A model generated the notes under the pieces. The model was not told the origin of the DNA, did no database searches, and saw only the letters and a program-made list of their open reading frames with translations. Below, one piece after another: positions 18,006-27,293 of a stretch of 64,000 nucleotides of DNA. Position 1 is the stretch's first letter. Every line of letters begins with the position of its first letter. A program made the position numbers and the translations under genes. This DNA is from Pontibacter rufus (lineage in GTDB: Bacteria > Bacteroidota > Bacteroidia > Cytophagales > Hymenobacteraceae), in contig NZ_JADQDR010000001.1 in NCBI RefSeq assembly GCF_015694705.1, positions 372,001 to 436,000 on the forward strand. Direction: 5' to 3'.

Positions 18006-19442
18006 ATGAAGAAGTTATTACTTACAACTTTTGCTGTAGGCAGCCTTACAGGTGCTTTTGCACAATCAACAACCATTATACAGAAGGACCCGCAAATTGA
18101 AGCGATGGTAAAAGAAGTTTCAGCTGATTCGCTTCAGTCTTATATCCATACTTTGGTTTCTTTTGGCACACGCCATACTTTAAGCACACAAAAGGACACC
18201 AGGGCCGGTGTTGGTGCAGCAAAAAGCTGGGTGCTAAGCAAATTCAATCAGTTTGCAAAGCAATCAGGCGGGCGCCTGACAGCCGTTATCGACAGCACCA
18301 TTTATCAGCCTGACGGCAAAAGAGTGGACAAGCCCATCAACCTGGGAAATGTGGTAGCGACGCTGAAAGGAACAGACCCGAACGACAACCGCATTTTTAT
18401 CATCAGCGGACATATGGACAGCAGGCGAAGCGACGTAATGGATGGCAAAGGCATATCGCCGGGCGCAAATGACGATGGCAGCGGCACTGCGGCAGTGATA
18501 GAGTGTGCCCGGGTTATGAGTAAACATGCTTTTCCGGCTACCATAATCTTTGTTGCCGTAACCGGCGAAGAGCAAGGCTTGCTAGGCGCCAGGTATATGG
18601 CAGACAAAGCCAAAAAGGAGAACTGGAATATAGAGGCGGTTCTGAACAACGACATGGTAGGCAGCAACAACAGCAATGAAACCAACATCATCAACAACAC
18701 GCAGGTAAGGGTATTTAGTGAGGGATTACCGGCTTACGAGATGGAGAAAAACGTAGCAGAGATACGCCAGTATGGTTTGGAAAATGAAGGCAAAGCAAGG
18801 CAGCTGGCCCGCTATATGAAAGAAGTAGGTGAACGCTATACTGATAACCTGGAGGTAGTAATGGTTTACCGCAACGATCGTTTCGGGCGTGGCGGCGATC
18901 ATACCCCTTTTGTTGAGAATGGATATGCCGCCGTTCGGGTTACAGAAATGAATGAAAACTTTCAGCACCAGCATCAGGATCTGAGAACTGAAAATGGAAT
19001 CAGGTATGGTGATTTGGAAGAATTTATGGACTTTGAATATTTAAGGAAAAACACTGTTCTGGATTTGGCTACCCTTGCCAACCTGGCTAAGTCTCCCTCC
19101 ATGCCGCAGGAAGTAGTATTTGATTTCAAAGGACTGGGTAATTCTACTGCGCTGACCTGGAAAAAGCCGGCGGCAGGAAACGTGAAAGGTTATTATGTGA
19201 TGATGCGGGAAACCACCAGCCCTGTCTGGCAAAAGAAGTTCTTTACAGCGGCTACTGAAATAAATTTACCTTACTCAAAAGACAATTATCTTTTTGCTGT
19301 GCAATCTGTGAGCAACGATGGAAATGAAAGCCTGCCCGTTATCCCGAAAGTAGTCAGAAGGCAGCCACAACAGGCACAGCCATCACAACAGCCGCAACAA
19401 TCTAAAAGCACTAAAAAGCAATCCAGGAAATCAAAAAAGTAA
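18006..19442 (+). CDS. Secreted M28 family zinc aminopeptidase
   Basis: This is a 478-residue exported metallopeptidase with signal peptide 1-19 (ending GAFA-Q). The M28 zinc ligands are in order: H136 (SGHMDSR), D156 (GANDDGSG), the E188/E189 pair with the general base (TGEEQG), D216 (NNDMVG) and a late His in ENFQHQHQD (321 or 323). A C-terminal fibronectin-III-like domain (about 375-455) follows, then a Gln- then Lys/Ser-rich tail. There is no Por secretion domain. It probably trims peptides in the periplasm or outside the cell. It lies just downstream of the SusCD pair but behind a terminator. A hairpin at 19459-19509 ends it. Confidence 0.92.
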   Translation: MKKLLLTTFAVGSLTGAFAQSTTIIQKDPQIEAMVKEVSADSLQSYIHTLVSFGTRHTLSTQKDTRAGVGAAKSWVLSKFNQFAKQSGGRLTAVIDSTIYQPDGKRVDKPINLGNVVATLKGTDPNDNRIFIISGHMDSRRSDVMDGKGISPGANDDGSGTAAVIECARVMSKHAFPATIIFVAVTGEEQGLLGARYMADKAKKENWNIEAVLNNDMVGSNNSNETNIINNTQVRVFSEGLPAYEMEKNVAEIRQYGLENEGKARQLARYMKEVGERYTDNLEVVMVYRNDRFGRGGDHTPFVENGYAAVRVTEMNENFQHQHQDLRTENGIRYGDLEEFMDFEYLRKNTVLDLATLANLAKSPSMPQEVVFDFKGLGNSTALTWKKPAAGNVKGYYVMMRETTSPVWQKKFFTAATEINLPYSKDNYLFAVQSVSNDGNESLPVIPKVVRRQPQQAQPSQQPQQSKSTKKQSRKSKK

Positions 19443-19458
19443 AATAGGCTTATGGCAG

Positions 19459-19509
19459 AAACACATTGTTGCCCGGCTGGCAAGCCTGCTCCGGCAACAA
19501 TGTGTTTTT
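19459..19509 (+). terminator. Terminator after the M28 peptidase gene
   Basis: A perfect 13-bp stem (19461-19473 with 19493-19505) with a long GC-rich loop is followed by five T. Confidence 0.8.
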
Positions 19510-19731
19510 GTAAGAGTATAAGTTCCTTACGGAAGGCAGTCATGCGCTGTAGTGGCGCAATAGCTATTGCCAAAGTATAGCACAATGCGAAAACATACTT
19601 TGCTTATTCATGCTGTCGCGAAAGCTATGGTGCATAGTTTATACTTAAAAAGTCTCGTATATTTCATGCTGATGCCTGTTATTTATACTTACTTACCCGT
19701 TCAACATCTTTAATTTTAGATCTGAAACACC

Positions 19732-20946
19732 ATGAAAAAAACTTTTAACACTGTTTTATACTTTATTGCAGTGATGGCTGTCAGCTTTGGCTGCTCCTCC
19801 GAAAACTCATCCAACGAAAATGCCAACGCAGACGAGACGGCCAAAACAGGTCCGACCGAAACGCAGCAGGCCGATGCAGGTGAGAACGAACCGGCAAGCC
19901 CCACCGACGAAAACCTGGCAAAAATCAACCTGCCTGACGGCTTCCGTATCGATTATTATGCTGACAGCGTGAAAGGCGCCCGCTCTATGGCCATGAGCGC
20001 ATCGGGCATTGTGTTTGTAGGCACGCAGGATGCCGGCAAGGTGTACGCGGTAGTGGACAAGAACAAAGACGGCAAAGCAGAAGAAGTAGTGGTGGTGGCA
20101 TCTGATTTAAACACGCCGAACGGCGTGGCCATCAAAGACGGAGATTTATACGTGGCCGAAATCGATCGCATCCTGAAGTACCCTGATATTGAGAATACCT
20201 TCCGCAACAAGCCAAAGTATGAAGTGGTAAATGATGATTTCCCGAGCGACAAGCACCATGGCTGGAAATACATTGCCTTTGGCCCCGATGGCAAGCTATA
20301 CGTGCCGGTGGGCGCGCCCTGCAACATCTGCGAGCCGGAAAAACCAATTTATGCCTCGATTACGCGCATGAACGCCGACGGCACCGGCCTGGAAGTATAC
20401 GCCCATGGTGTCCGCAACAGTGTGGGCTTCGATTGGAGCCCCGAAACCGGCAATTTATACTTCACCGACAATGGCCGCGACCTGCTGGGCGATAACATTC
20501 CGCCGGACGAGCTGAACCGCGCCACCGAAAAAGGCCAGCACTTTGGCTATCCTTACTGCCACGCCGGCACCATCTCCGATCCTGAATTTGGCAAGAAGCA
20601 CGACTGCAGCGAATTTGTGAAGCCCGCCAAAACACTGAGCCCGCACGGCGCTTCGCTGGGTATAAAGTTTTATACCGGCAATATGTTTCCAGCGGAATAC
20701 AAGAACCAGATTTTTATTGCTGAACACGGCTCCTGGAACCGCTCTAAAAAGATGGGCTACCGCGTGATGCTGGCCCGCCAGGACGACAATGGCAATATCA
20801 CCAGCTACGAGCCCTTTGCGGAAGGCTGGCTGCAGGGCCAGGAGGACTGGGGCCGTCCCGTGGCTGTGCTCGTAATGCCTGACGGAGCCCTGCTCGTGTC
20901 TGACGATAAAAACGATGCCATTTACCGCATCAGCTATAGCAAGTAA
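19732..20946 (+). CDS. PQQ-dependent sugar (sorbosone/glucose) dehydrogenase-like lipoprotein
   Basis: This is a 404-residue lipoprotein with signal VMAVSFGC (lipid Cys about residue 21). A Asn/Glu/Thr-rich linker to about residue 60 is followed by a six-bladed beta-propeller. Propeller landmarks include SDLNTPNGVAI, DDFPSDKHHGWKYIAFGPDGKLYV, AHGVRNSVGFDW, FTDNGRD and IAEHGSWNRS; the His, Arg and Asp in them match the PQQ and calcium site of soluble glucose/sorbosone dehydrogenases. It probably oxidises sugars in the periplasm, although many homologues lack a proven substrate. Transcription appears monocistronic. Confidence 0.88.
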   Translation: MKKTFNTVLYFIAVMAVSFGCSSENSSNENANADETAKTGPTETQQADAGENEPASPTDENLAKINLPDGFRIDYYADSVKGARSMAMSASGIVFVGTQDAGKVYAVVDKNKDGKAEEVVVVASDLNTPNGVAIKDGDLYVAEIDRILKYPDIENTFRNKPKYEVVNDDFPSDKHHGWKYIAFGPDGKLYVPVGAPCNICEPEKPIYASITRMNADGTGLEVYAHGVRNSVGFDWSPETGNLYFTDNGRDLLGDNIPPDELNRATEKGQHFGYPYCHAGTISDPEFGKKHDCSEFVKPAKTLSPHGASLGIKFYTGNMFPAEYKNQIFIAEHGSWNRSKKMGYRVMLARQDDNGNITSYEPFAEGWLQGQEDWGRPVAVLVMPDGALLVSDDKNDAIYRISYSK

Positions 20947-20953
20947 TTACGGG

Positions 20954-21035
20954 TTACGAATTCAGAATTACGAATACCAGGAGAAGTATAAATTGTAAAT
21001 AAACATGTGGCGTGTTTCTAATTCTGAATTCGTAA
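20954..21035. repeat. 17-bp inverted repeat upstream of the rimB-like gene
   Basis: A perfect inverted repeat (20954-20970 with 21019-21035) is AT-rich and contains GAATTC. The arms are separated by 48 bases that include one AGTATAA. There is no T run at the right place for a simple terminator. It may be a recombination scar, a short non-autonomous element or a weak hairpin. Confidence 0.6.
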
Positions 21036-21059
21036 TTCTGAATTTATCTTTAGTCTTTG

Positions 21060-21542
21060 ATGAAAGAGGAGAAAACAGGAAAATCAAAACCAGAAAAGAA
21101 GATTGTCGGAAGGCGCGAACTTGTCTCGTTTCCGGAGCTGGATATTGATGAGATCGAAGCCAAGATAGACACGGGCGCGTATACATCGGCCATGCATTGC
21201 TCGGACATACATGAGGAAGTGCGGCCGGACGGCGCCAAAGTTATATGCCTCGAATTGCTGGACCCCTCGCATCCGCAGTATAACCATAAAAAGCTGCGCT
21301 TTGCCAGGTATGATTTGCGCGAGATTAAAAGCTCTTTCGGCGAGGTACAGGAGCGTTACGTTATCCGGACAAAAATCAGGTTTTTCGATGAAATTATTGA
21401 AGCTGATTTTTCACTCTCCGACCGCAGCGACATGAAGTACCCGGTGCTGATTGGGCGGCAGCTGCTCCGTGGCCGGTTTGTAGTGGACGTGTCCCGGAAA
21501 AATATTGCCCGGAAGTATAAAATCAAACAAAAGAATAAGTAG
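21060..21542 (+). CDS. RimB-like putative ATP-dependent zinc protease (retropepsin fold)
   Basis: This 160-residue protein belongs to the family annotated as putative ATP-dependent zinc protease (PF05618; RimB in Pseudomonas). The active-site-like motif is AKIDTGAYTSAMHC, with the Asp-Thr-Gly triad of aspartic proteases. Later motifs are RFARYDLREIKSS and YPVLIGRQLL. A basic N-terminus and C-terminus (ARKYKIKQKNK) flank the core. It lies directly upstream of rimK, as in rimABK operons where RimB is proposed to act on the glutamate tails RimK adds. ATG at 21060 is chosen over the preceding TTG at 21057. The role is inferred from family and neighbours. Confidence 0.85.
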   Translation: MKEEKTGKSKPEKKIVGRRELVSFPELDIDEIEAKIDTGAYTSAMHCSDIHEEVRPDGAKVICLELLDPSHPQYNHKKLRFARYDLREIKSSFGEVQERYVIRTKIRFFDEIIEADFSLSDRSDMKYPVLIGRQLLRGRFVVDVSRKNIARKYKIKQKNK

Positions 21543-21650
21543 GTGAATAAATCAAAACAACGCGCTTCTTTTGAGTAAAGGCTTAAATATCAGTATCTCA
21601 TCTTTTAATTTATACATCCTTAAATTTTAAAATCTACTTAAACACCCTAT

Positions 21651-22553
21651 ATGAAGATTGCTATACTCTCGCGCAACCCCAGGCTTTATTCTACCCGCCG
21701 GCTGGTGGAGGCCGCCGAGCAGCGGGGGCACCAGGCCATTGTGCTCGACCATTTGCGCTGTGACCTGGTAATAGAACAAGGTGATCCGCATATTTTATAT
21801 AAAGGCGAGCGCCTCACGGATATCGATGCCATCATTCCGCGCATTGGCGCTTCCGTTACTTTCTACGGAACGGCGGTGGTGCGCCAGTTTGAGATGATGA
21901 AGGTGAAAAGCGCTGTAGACTCGCAGGCCATTGTGCGCTCGCGCGACAAGTTGCGCTCACTCCAGATCCTGGGCCGCGCCGGGCTTGGCTTGCCCAAAAC
22001 CGCCTTTACCAACTACTCTAAAAACACCTCAGAACTGGTGAAGGAGGTAGGAGGCGCGCCGCTGGTAATTAAACTGCTGGAAGGCACACAGGGCCTCGGC
22101 GTGGTGCTGGCTGAAACCAAAAAAGCGGCAGAGTCGGTGATTGAGGCCTTTCATAACCTGAGAGCCCGTATTATTGTGCAGGAGTTTGTGGCCGAAGCCG
22201 GCGGCGCCGATATCCGCGCCTTTGTGGTAAACGGCGAAGTAGTAGGCGCCATGAAACGGCAGGGCAGAGAGGGTGAGTTCCGCTCTAATTTACATCGTGG
22301 CGGCAAAGCCATGCTCATCCGGCTGACGCGCCAGGAGAAAGCTGCCGCCCTGCTCGCCGCCAAATCGCTGGGCTTAGGTATAGCCGGGGTGGATATGCTA
22401 CAGTCCAAGCGCGGGCCACTGATACTGGAAGTAAACTCCTCACCTGGCTTGGAGGGCATCGAAAAAGCAACACAAAAAGACATTGCCGGTAGAATTATAG
22501 AATATGTGGAAGGCATGACACAGAAGAAGCCGAAACAGCGCATAAAAGAATAG
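21651..22553 (+). CDS. rimK: RimK-type ATP-grasp glutamate ligase
   Basis: This 300-residue ATP-grasp ligase is of the RimK family, which adds glutamates to the C-terminus of ribosomal protein S6. Visible are [18 protein letters not shown] at the start, [13 protein letters not shown], and the ATP-grasp core [39 protein letters not shown] and the metal-binding end [15 protein letters not shown] follow. Length and motifs match RimK closely. A zinc-protease-like gene lies before it and an aspartoacylase-like peptidase gene starts one base after its stop. Confidence 0.93.
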   Translation: MKIAILSRNPRLYSTRRLVEAAEQRGHQAIVLDHLRCDLVIEQGDPHILYKGERLTDIDAIIPRIGASVTFYGTAVVRQFEMMKVKSAVDSQAIVRSRDKLRSLQILGRAGLGLPKTAFTNYSKNTSELVKEVGGAPLVIKLLEGTQGLGVVLAETKKAAESVIEAFHNLRARIIVQEFVAEAGGADIRAFVVNGEVVGAMKRQGREGEFRSNLHRGGKAMLIRLTRQEKAAALLAAKSLGLGIAGVDMLQSKRGPLILEVNSSPGLEGIEKATQKDIAGRIIEYVEGMTQKKPKQRIKE

Positions 22554-22554
22554 C

Positions 22555-23496
22555 ATGCCCGAAACCCTCCTTATCAACGGCGAAAGTATAGACCGCGGCG
22601 AAAAGGTGCTCACCAAGCTGGTGATCAGCAAGCTGCCCAGCGGCACCGTGATAGAGATTCCTGTATATGTGTTCCGCTCCGTGCACGACGGCCCGGTGGT
22701 GTTACTGATGGCCGGCATGCATGGCGACGAGGTAAACGGCACCGAAATTATCCGGCGCATGCTTACTAAAAAGATGCTGTACCCGCTCAAGGGCACCATC
22801 ATTGCTATTCCGATTCTCAACATCTACGGTTTTCTTAATTTTTCGCGTCAGATGCCGGACGGCAAGGATGTGAACCGCAGCTTTCCGGGCAACCGCGACG
22901 GCTCGCTGGCCAGCCGCGTGGCGCACTACTTTATGAAGGAAGTAATGCCTTATGTAGACTATGGCATTGACTTTCATACCGGCGGAGGCAGCCGCACCAA
23001 CTACCCGCAGATCAGGTGTGTGCTGAGCGACTACCGGAACGAAGAGCTTGCCCGCGCCTTTGCCGCTCCTTTTATTATGAATGTTCCTTACCGCCAGGGA
23101 TCGCTGCGCAAAGAGGCTGCCCGGCACAGTAAATCTATTCTGGTGTATGAAACCGGCGAGTCGCTGCGGTTCGACGAGAAAGGCATTACCATAGGTATAG
23201 CAGGCACCTGCCGCCTGCTGCATCATTTGGGCATGATAGACAGCTGTATGCCGGCATCCGAAGAGACCATTGTGTGCCAGAAAGATACATGGGTACGGGC
23301 CAAAAATGCGGGCCTGTGGCGCAGCTTTGTGCAGTTGGGCGGCTACATAAAAAAGGGCCAGAACATAGGAAGTATAACCGATCCCTACGGCGAAATGGAA
23401 GCGCGCCTGAACGCGTCTGCTACAGGCTATGTGGTGGGCCTGAACAACATGCCCGTCGTTAACCAGGGCGACGCGCTACTGCACATTGCGTTTTAG
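22555..23496 (+). CDS. Succinylglutamate desuccinylase/aspartoacylase family zinc hydrolase
   Basis: This 313-residue M14-like metallohydrolase shows zinc ligands in GMHGDEVNG (His and Glu), then GFLNFSRQMPDGKDVNRSFPG with the Asn-Arg substrate clamp. The third ligand is H142 or nearby in DYGIDFHTGGG, and YETGESLRF carries the catalytic Glu. A C-terminal barrel of about 90 residues (WVRAKNAGLWRSFVQLGGYIKKGQ) resembles a biotinyl/lipoyl-like beta domain. It begins one base after rimK, so the two are translationally linked. A role in removing glutamyl or acyl groups from RimK products is possible but inferred. Confidence 0.9.
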   Translation: MPETLLINGESIDRGEKVLTKLVISKLPSGTVIEIPVYVFRSVHDGPVVLLMAGMHGDEVNGTEIIRRMLTKKMLYPLKGTIIAIPILNIYGFLNFSRQMPDGKDVNRSFPGNRDGSLASRVAHYFMKEVMPYVDYGIDFHTGGGSRTNYPQIRCVLSDYRNEELARAFAAPFIMNVPYRQGSLRKEAARHSKSILVYETGESLRFDEKGITIGIAGTCRLLHHLGMIDSCMPASEETIVCQKDTWVRAKNAGLWRSFVQLGGYIKKGQNIGSITDPYGEMEARLNASATGYVVGLNNMPVVNQGDALLHIAF

Positions 23497-23797
23497 CTGG
23501 AGGCAGTGGGTGTTGCTTCAGGGCTGCCGCTAATGATGAAGTATAAGTAACTGCTGTTACGCAATTTTCATTTTGTCCTCCTGCAAAGGGAAACTTTCCT
23601 GCATTCGTTAGTTCTCAGGTTGTGCTGCCCGCGTGAGTAATTCCATAACATCCCGTATGCTACTGTAAATCGTCCCCTTTATCTGAGAAACGCCTGTATA
23701 ACAATAGGCATAAGTATAAAAATATATTTCTTATTTAGGTTGCAGTAAAGCTTTAATTTTCTGTAGTTTATGCTCCTGATTGTTGATGCTATTCTGC

Positions 23798-26167
23798 ATG
23801 AGCCGCTATAAAAAACAAGCTTATCTTTTTTTACAGGCAGCCCTTTGCCTGTTGCTGCTGTGTTGTACCTCCGCAGCCTTTGCCCAGCGCCATACCATAA
23901 GCGGCTATGTGCGCGATGCCCAAACCAGTGAGAATCTGATTGGGGCAGCCGTGTATGATGCTTTGTCGGGGCAGGGCACTACGACCAACAGCTATGGCTT
24001 TTATAGTCTCTCCCTCAACGCCGGAGATTCCGTGGCGCTCATGGCATCTTACATCGGATACGGGCGGCAGCGGCTTAGCCTGAAGCTCACGAAAGATGTG
24101 ACTTACAACTATGCTTTATCGCCTAATACGAGCCTGGCAACCGTAGAAGTGATGGCCTCGAAGGAAGAGAAAATAGAAGAGTCAACACGGATGAGCACTA
24201 TTTCGGTGCCCATTGAGCAGCTGAAAGCAGTGCCTGCGCTGATGGGCGAAGTGGACGTGATAAAAACGCTGCAACTGCTGCCGGGCGTGCAATCGGGCAC
24301 CGAAGGCGCCAGCGGCCTGTACGTGCGCGGTGGCGGCCCCGACCAGAATCTGATTCTGCTGGATGGCGCACCGGTTTATAATGCCACGCATTTGTTCGGT
24401 TTCTTCTCCGTGTTTAATGCCGATGCACTCAACCATATCGAACTGGTGAAAGGCGGTTTTCCGGCGCGCTACGGTGGCAGGTTGTCGTCGGTGCTGGACA
24501 TCAGCATGAAGGAGGGCAATATGCACGAGTTTCATGGCGAAGGCTCCATTGGCATCATCGCCTCCAAACTGACACTAGAAGGGCCTATAAAAAAGGACAC
24601 AGCCTCTTTCATCATCTCGGCCCGGCGCACCTACCTGGATGTGCTGGCACGGCCCTTTATGAACAAGGAAGAAGGCGTGGTGGGTTATTTTTTTCAGGAC
24701 TTTAACGCCAAATTCAACTATAGAATCACGTCCAAAGACCGCCTGTACCTGAGCGGCTATACCGGCCTGGACAAATTTCACACCCGCTTCGAGAACAACG
24801 ATACGTACAACAACAGCAGCTACTACAGTAAAGAAACAGCCGGTTTGGGTTGGGGAAACAACATGCTGAGCCTGCGCTGGAACCGTATCCTCAACAACCG
24901 CCTCTTTCTGAATACCACCGCCACTTACAGCCGTTACCAGTTCGATATTGATGTACAGAACCAGGACAGGAGCGAGGAAAACGGGGAAGTAACCCGCGAG
25001 AGCAGTTCCCGCCTCATCTACCTGTCCAATATCCGCGATTATAGTATAAAAACAGATTTCGATTACCTGCCCAGCCCCAGCCATTATATTCGGTTTGGCA
25101 GCCAGGCAATACAGCACCAGTTCAGGCCCGGCGCCATACAACTCACCGACGAGATTGAAGGCGACGAGATAAATGACTTGAAACAAGGTTCCAAAACAGC
25201 AGCTGTAGAAGCATCGGTATACATCGAAGATGACGTACGGCTGTCGGATAAATTAAAGATGAACGTGGGTGGGCGCCTGAACAGCTTTTTTGTGGATGGG
25301 GAAACCTATACTTCGCTGGAGCCGCGGGTAACGGCGCGCTATCTGGTAAATGACAGGCTGGCCCTGAAGGCATCTTACGCCAAAACCAGCCAGTTTATAC
25401 ACCTGCTCACCAACAGCGGCATCGGGTTGCCTACCGATTTGTGGGTGCCTGCTACCAAACTGGTGCAGCCCCAGCGTGCCACGCAGTATGCCTTTGGGGC
25501 TGCCCAAACCCTGCTGGACGGCCAGTATGAGGTAAGTGTGGAGGGTTACTACAAAACCATGAAGGGCATCATCGAATATAAGGAAGGCTCTGATTTTACT
25601 ACCACCATCAGCAACAACTGGGAAACCAAGGTAACAACGGGTAAAGGCTGGGCTTACGGCGCTGAGTTTTTCCTGCAGAAGAAGGTAGGCCGCACCAGTG
25701 GCTGGGTGGGCTATACTTTGTCGTGGGCCAACCGGCAGTTTGCAGAGCTTAACTATGGCCGCAAGTTTCCGTACCGCTACGACCGCCGCCACGACATTTC
25801 AGTCGTGCTTTTCCATCAATTGCCGCGTAACTGGAATTTTTCATCTACCTGGGTATATGGCACCGGTAATGCGGTTACGCTCACCGAATCGAGGTATATT
25901 GTAGGCGCATACGAAACCGTGGACAGCTATAGTTCCCGCAACAACTACCGCATGAGGGCCTATCATCGCCTGGACCTTGGCTTCAGCAAAATCAAAACAA
26001 AAAGCTGGGGCGAGGTGGTAAATACCTTCAGCCTGTATAACGCTTACAGTCGCCAAAATCCGTTTTACATGTACTTTGCAGGAGCCAAAGACGGGGAGAA
26101 AGCCTCTTTCCGGCAGGTGGCCCTGTTTCCCATTATTCCGTCCTTTTCCAAAAGCTTTAAGTTTTAG
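23798..26167 (+). CDS. TonB-dependent receptor with carboxypeptidase-like N-terminal domain
   Basis: This is a 789-residue outer-membrane receptor. Its signal peptide ends near CCTSAAFAQ, followed by a CarboxypepD_reg-like domain (HTISGYVRDAQTSENLIGAAV) and a plug (VEVMASKEEKIEES, then PALMGEVDVIKTLQLLPGVQ and YVRGGGPDQNLILLDGAPVYN). A barrel ends in FSKSFKF. It is smaller than SusC proteins and has no SusD. It is followed after 2 bases by a DUF4249 lipoprotein gene, a frequent Bacteroidota pairing. I chose ATG 23798; in-frame TTG and ATG codons at 23780-23786 are alternatives. The ligand is unknown. Confidence 0.92.
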   Translation: MSRYKKQAYLFLQAALCLLLLCCTSAAFAQRHTISGYVRDAQTSENLIGAAVYDALSGQGTTTNSYGFYSLSLNAGDSVALMASYIGYGRQRLSLKLTKDVTYNYALSPNTSLATVEVMASKEEKIEESTRMSTISVPIEQLKAVPALMGEVDVIKTLQLLPGVQSGTEGASGLYVRGGGPDQNLILLDGAPVYNATHLFGFFSVFNADALNHIELVKGGFPARYGGRLSSVLDISMKEGNMHEFHGEGSIGIIASKLTLEGPIKKDTASFIISARRTYLDVLARPFMNKEEGVVGYFFQDFNAKFNYRITSKDRLYLSGYTGLDKFHTRFENNDTYNNSSYYSKETAGLGWGNNMLSLRWNRILNNRLFLNTTATYSRYQFDIDVQNQDRSEENGEVTRESSSRLIYLSNIRDYSIKTDFDYLPSPSHYIRFGSQAIQHQFRPGAIQLTDEIEGDEINDLKQGSKTAAVEASVYIEDDVRLSDKLKMNVGGRLNSFFVDGETYTSLEPRVTARYLVNDRLALKASYAKTSQFIHLLTNSGIGLPTDLWVPATKLVQPQRATQYAFGAAQTLLDGQYEVSVEGYYKTMKGIIEYKEGSDFTTTISNNWETKVTTGKGWAYGAEFFLQKKVGRTSGWVGYTLSWANRQFAELNYGRKFPYRYDRRHDISVVLFHQLPRNWNFSSTWVYGTGNAVTLTESRYIVGAYETVDSYSSRNNYRMRAYHRLDLGFSKIKTKSWGEVVNTFSLYNAYSRQNPFYMYFAGAKDGEKASFRQVALFPIIPSFSKSFKF

Positions 26168-26169
26168 GT

Positions 26170-27156
26170 ATGATGAAGTATAAAGTAAAGCTTTTCGCGC
26201 TGTTTGCCCTGCTGGCTGCCGGAATGTTCGGGTGCGAGATGGAGCAGGAAGTTGATCTGCCGGAACATGAACCCAAGCTCACGCTGCGGCTGGCGCTGGC
26301 TAACGTAGATACATTGGCAGAACACAGCATCCAGTACAAGTATAGCGCCCTTTTTATTGGCAGAAGCCAGAGTGTGCTTTATCCGGATGAGAGCCTGACG
26401 GGTATGGCCAATGCCACGGTGAAGTTATATGACGAAAGCGGTAACGTGGTGGAAGAGTATGCACATACAGGGTATACGCAAAGTGAGTACGGCTACAAGG
26501 TTGAAATGCAGGGCTATTATGCTTCCACTAAAAACTTCGTACCTGAACCCGGCAAGACCTATACCATACGAGCCTCTGCGCATACTTTTCAGGATATTGA
26601 AGCCACCACCATGCTGCCCGAAAAACCAGTTGTGACAGATCTGAGCTTTGACGGACAACCATCGCCGGCTGATTCTTATACGATTGAGGGGGATCTGAAA
26701 CTGACCATAGCCGACGAGCCGGGCAAGAAGAATTACTACCGCCTGGTGGCAGTTCCGCTCGACAGCACTTATGCCCGTATTGCCGATTCCCCGGCCAGAT
26801 CCATTGATGCGTATGACGGGGCAGATTTTGGGAACAACGAAAAGCCGCGCCTGGGCGATCTGTTCAGCGATGAACTTTATTCGTCGGGTAAGATTACGCT
26901 GCTCACCCGCATCGCCTTCCCGGGTATAGATTATGCCAGTTTCCAGACAGGCAAAAAGCGTTATGCCCGGTACCTGGAAGTGCAGGTGCAGCAACTCACC
27001 GAATCAGAATATTTATTTGCCAAAACCCTGGAGGCACAATGGCGCTCAGATGATAATCCTTTTGCAGAGAGCCAGAACGTGTACAGCAATGTGAACAGTG
27101 GTTACGGTGTGCTGGGTGGCGTAACGGTTACCAGGGTTGTTGTGGAGGCGCTGTAA
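26170..27156 (+). CDS. DUF4249 family lipoprotein
   Basis: This 328-residue lipoprotein (signal ALLAAGMFGC, Cys about residue 22) begins the mature part with EMEQEVDLPEHEPKLTL, the typical DUF4249 opening. It continues with immunoglobulin-like beta segments (TVKLYDESGNVVEEY, FVPEPGKTYTIRASAHTFQDIEATTMLP). It lies 2 bases after the TonB receptor gene and is probably a surface partner of that receptor, by analogy with SusCD. The family role is not proven. Confidence 0.87.
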   Translation: MMKYKVKLFALFALLAAGMFGCEMEQEVDLPEHEPKLTLRLALANVDTLAEHSIQYKYSALFIGRSQSVLYPDESLTGMANATVKLYDESGNVVEEYAHTGYTQSEYGYKVEMQGYYASTKNFVPEPGKTYTIRASAHTFQDIEATTMLPEKPVVTDLSFDGQPSPADSYTIEGDLKLTIADEPGKKNYYRLVAVPLDSTYARIADSPARSIDAYDGADFGNNEKPRLGDLFSDELYSSGKITLLTRIAFPGIDYASFQTGKKRYARYLEVQVQQLTESEYLFAKTLEAQWRSDDNPFAESQNVYSNVNSGYGVLGGVTVTRVVVEAL

Positions 27157-27225
27157 GTATAAGCAAAGCTTAATAGGCAAATGACATTCTACTAAATACT
27201 TGCGCCAGTTGAATGTACTTGTATT

Positions 27226-27272
27226 AAACCAGATGATGCCTGCTGTAAAGTATAGCAGGCATCATCTGGTTT
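27226..27272. terminator. Bidirectional terminator
   Basis: A perfect 19-bp stem (27226-27244 with 27254-27272) with a 9-base loop lies between the convergent DUF4249 gene and the small outer-membrane protein gene, with A/T runs at both ends. Confidence 0.9.
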
Positions 27273-27293
27273 TCATTTATCAGCAATAGCAAA

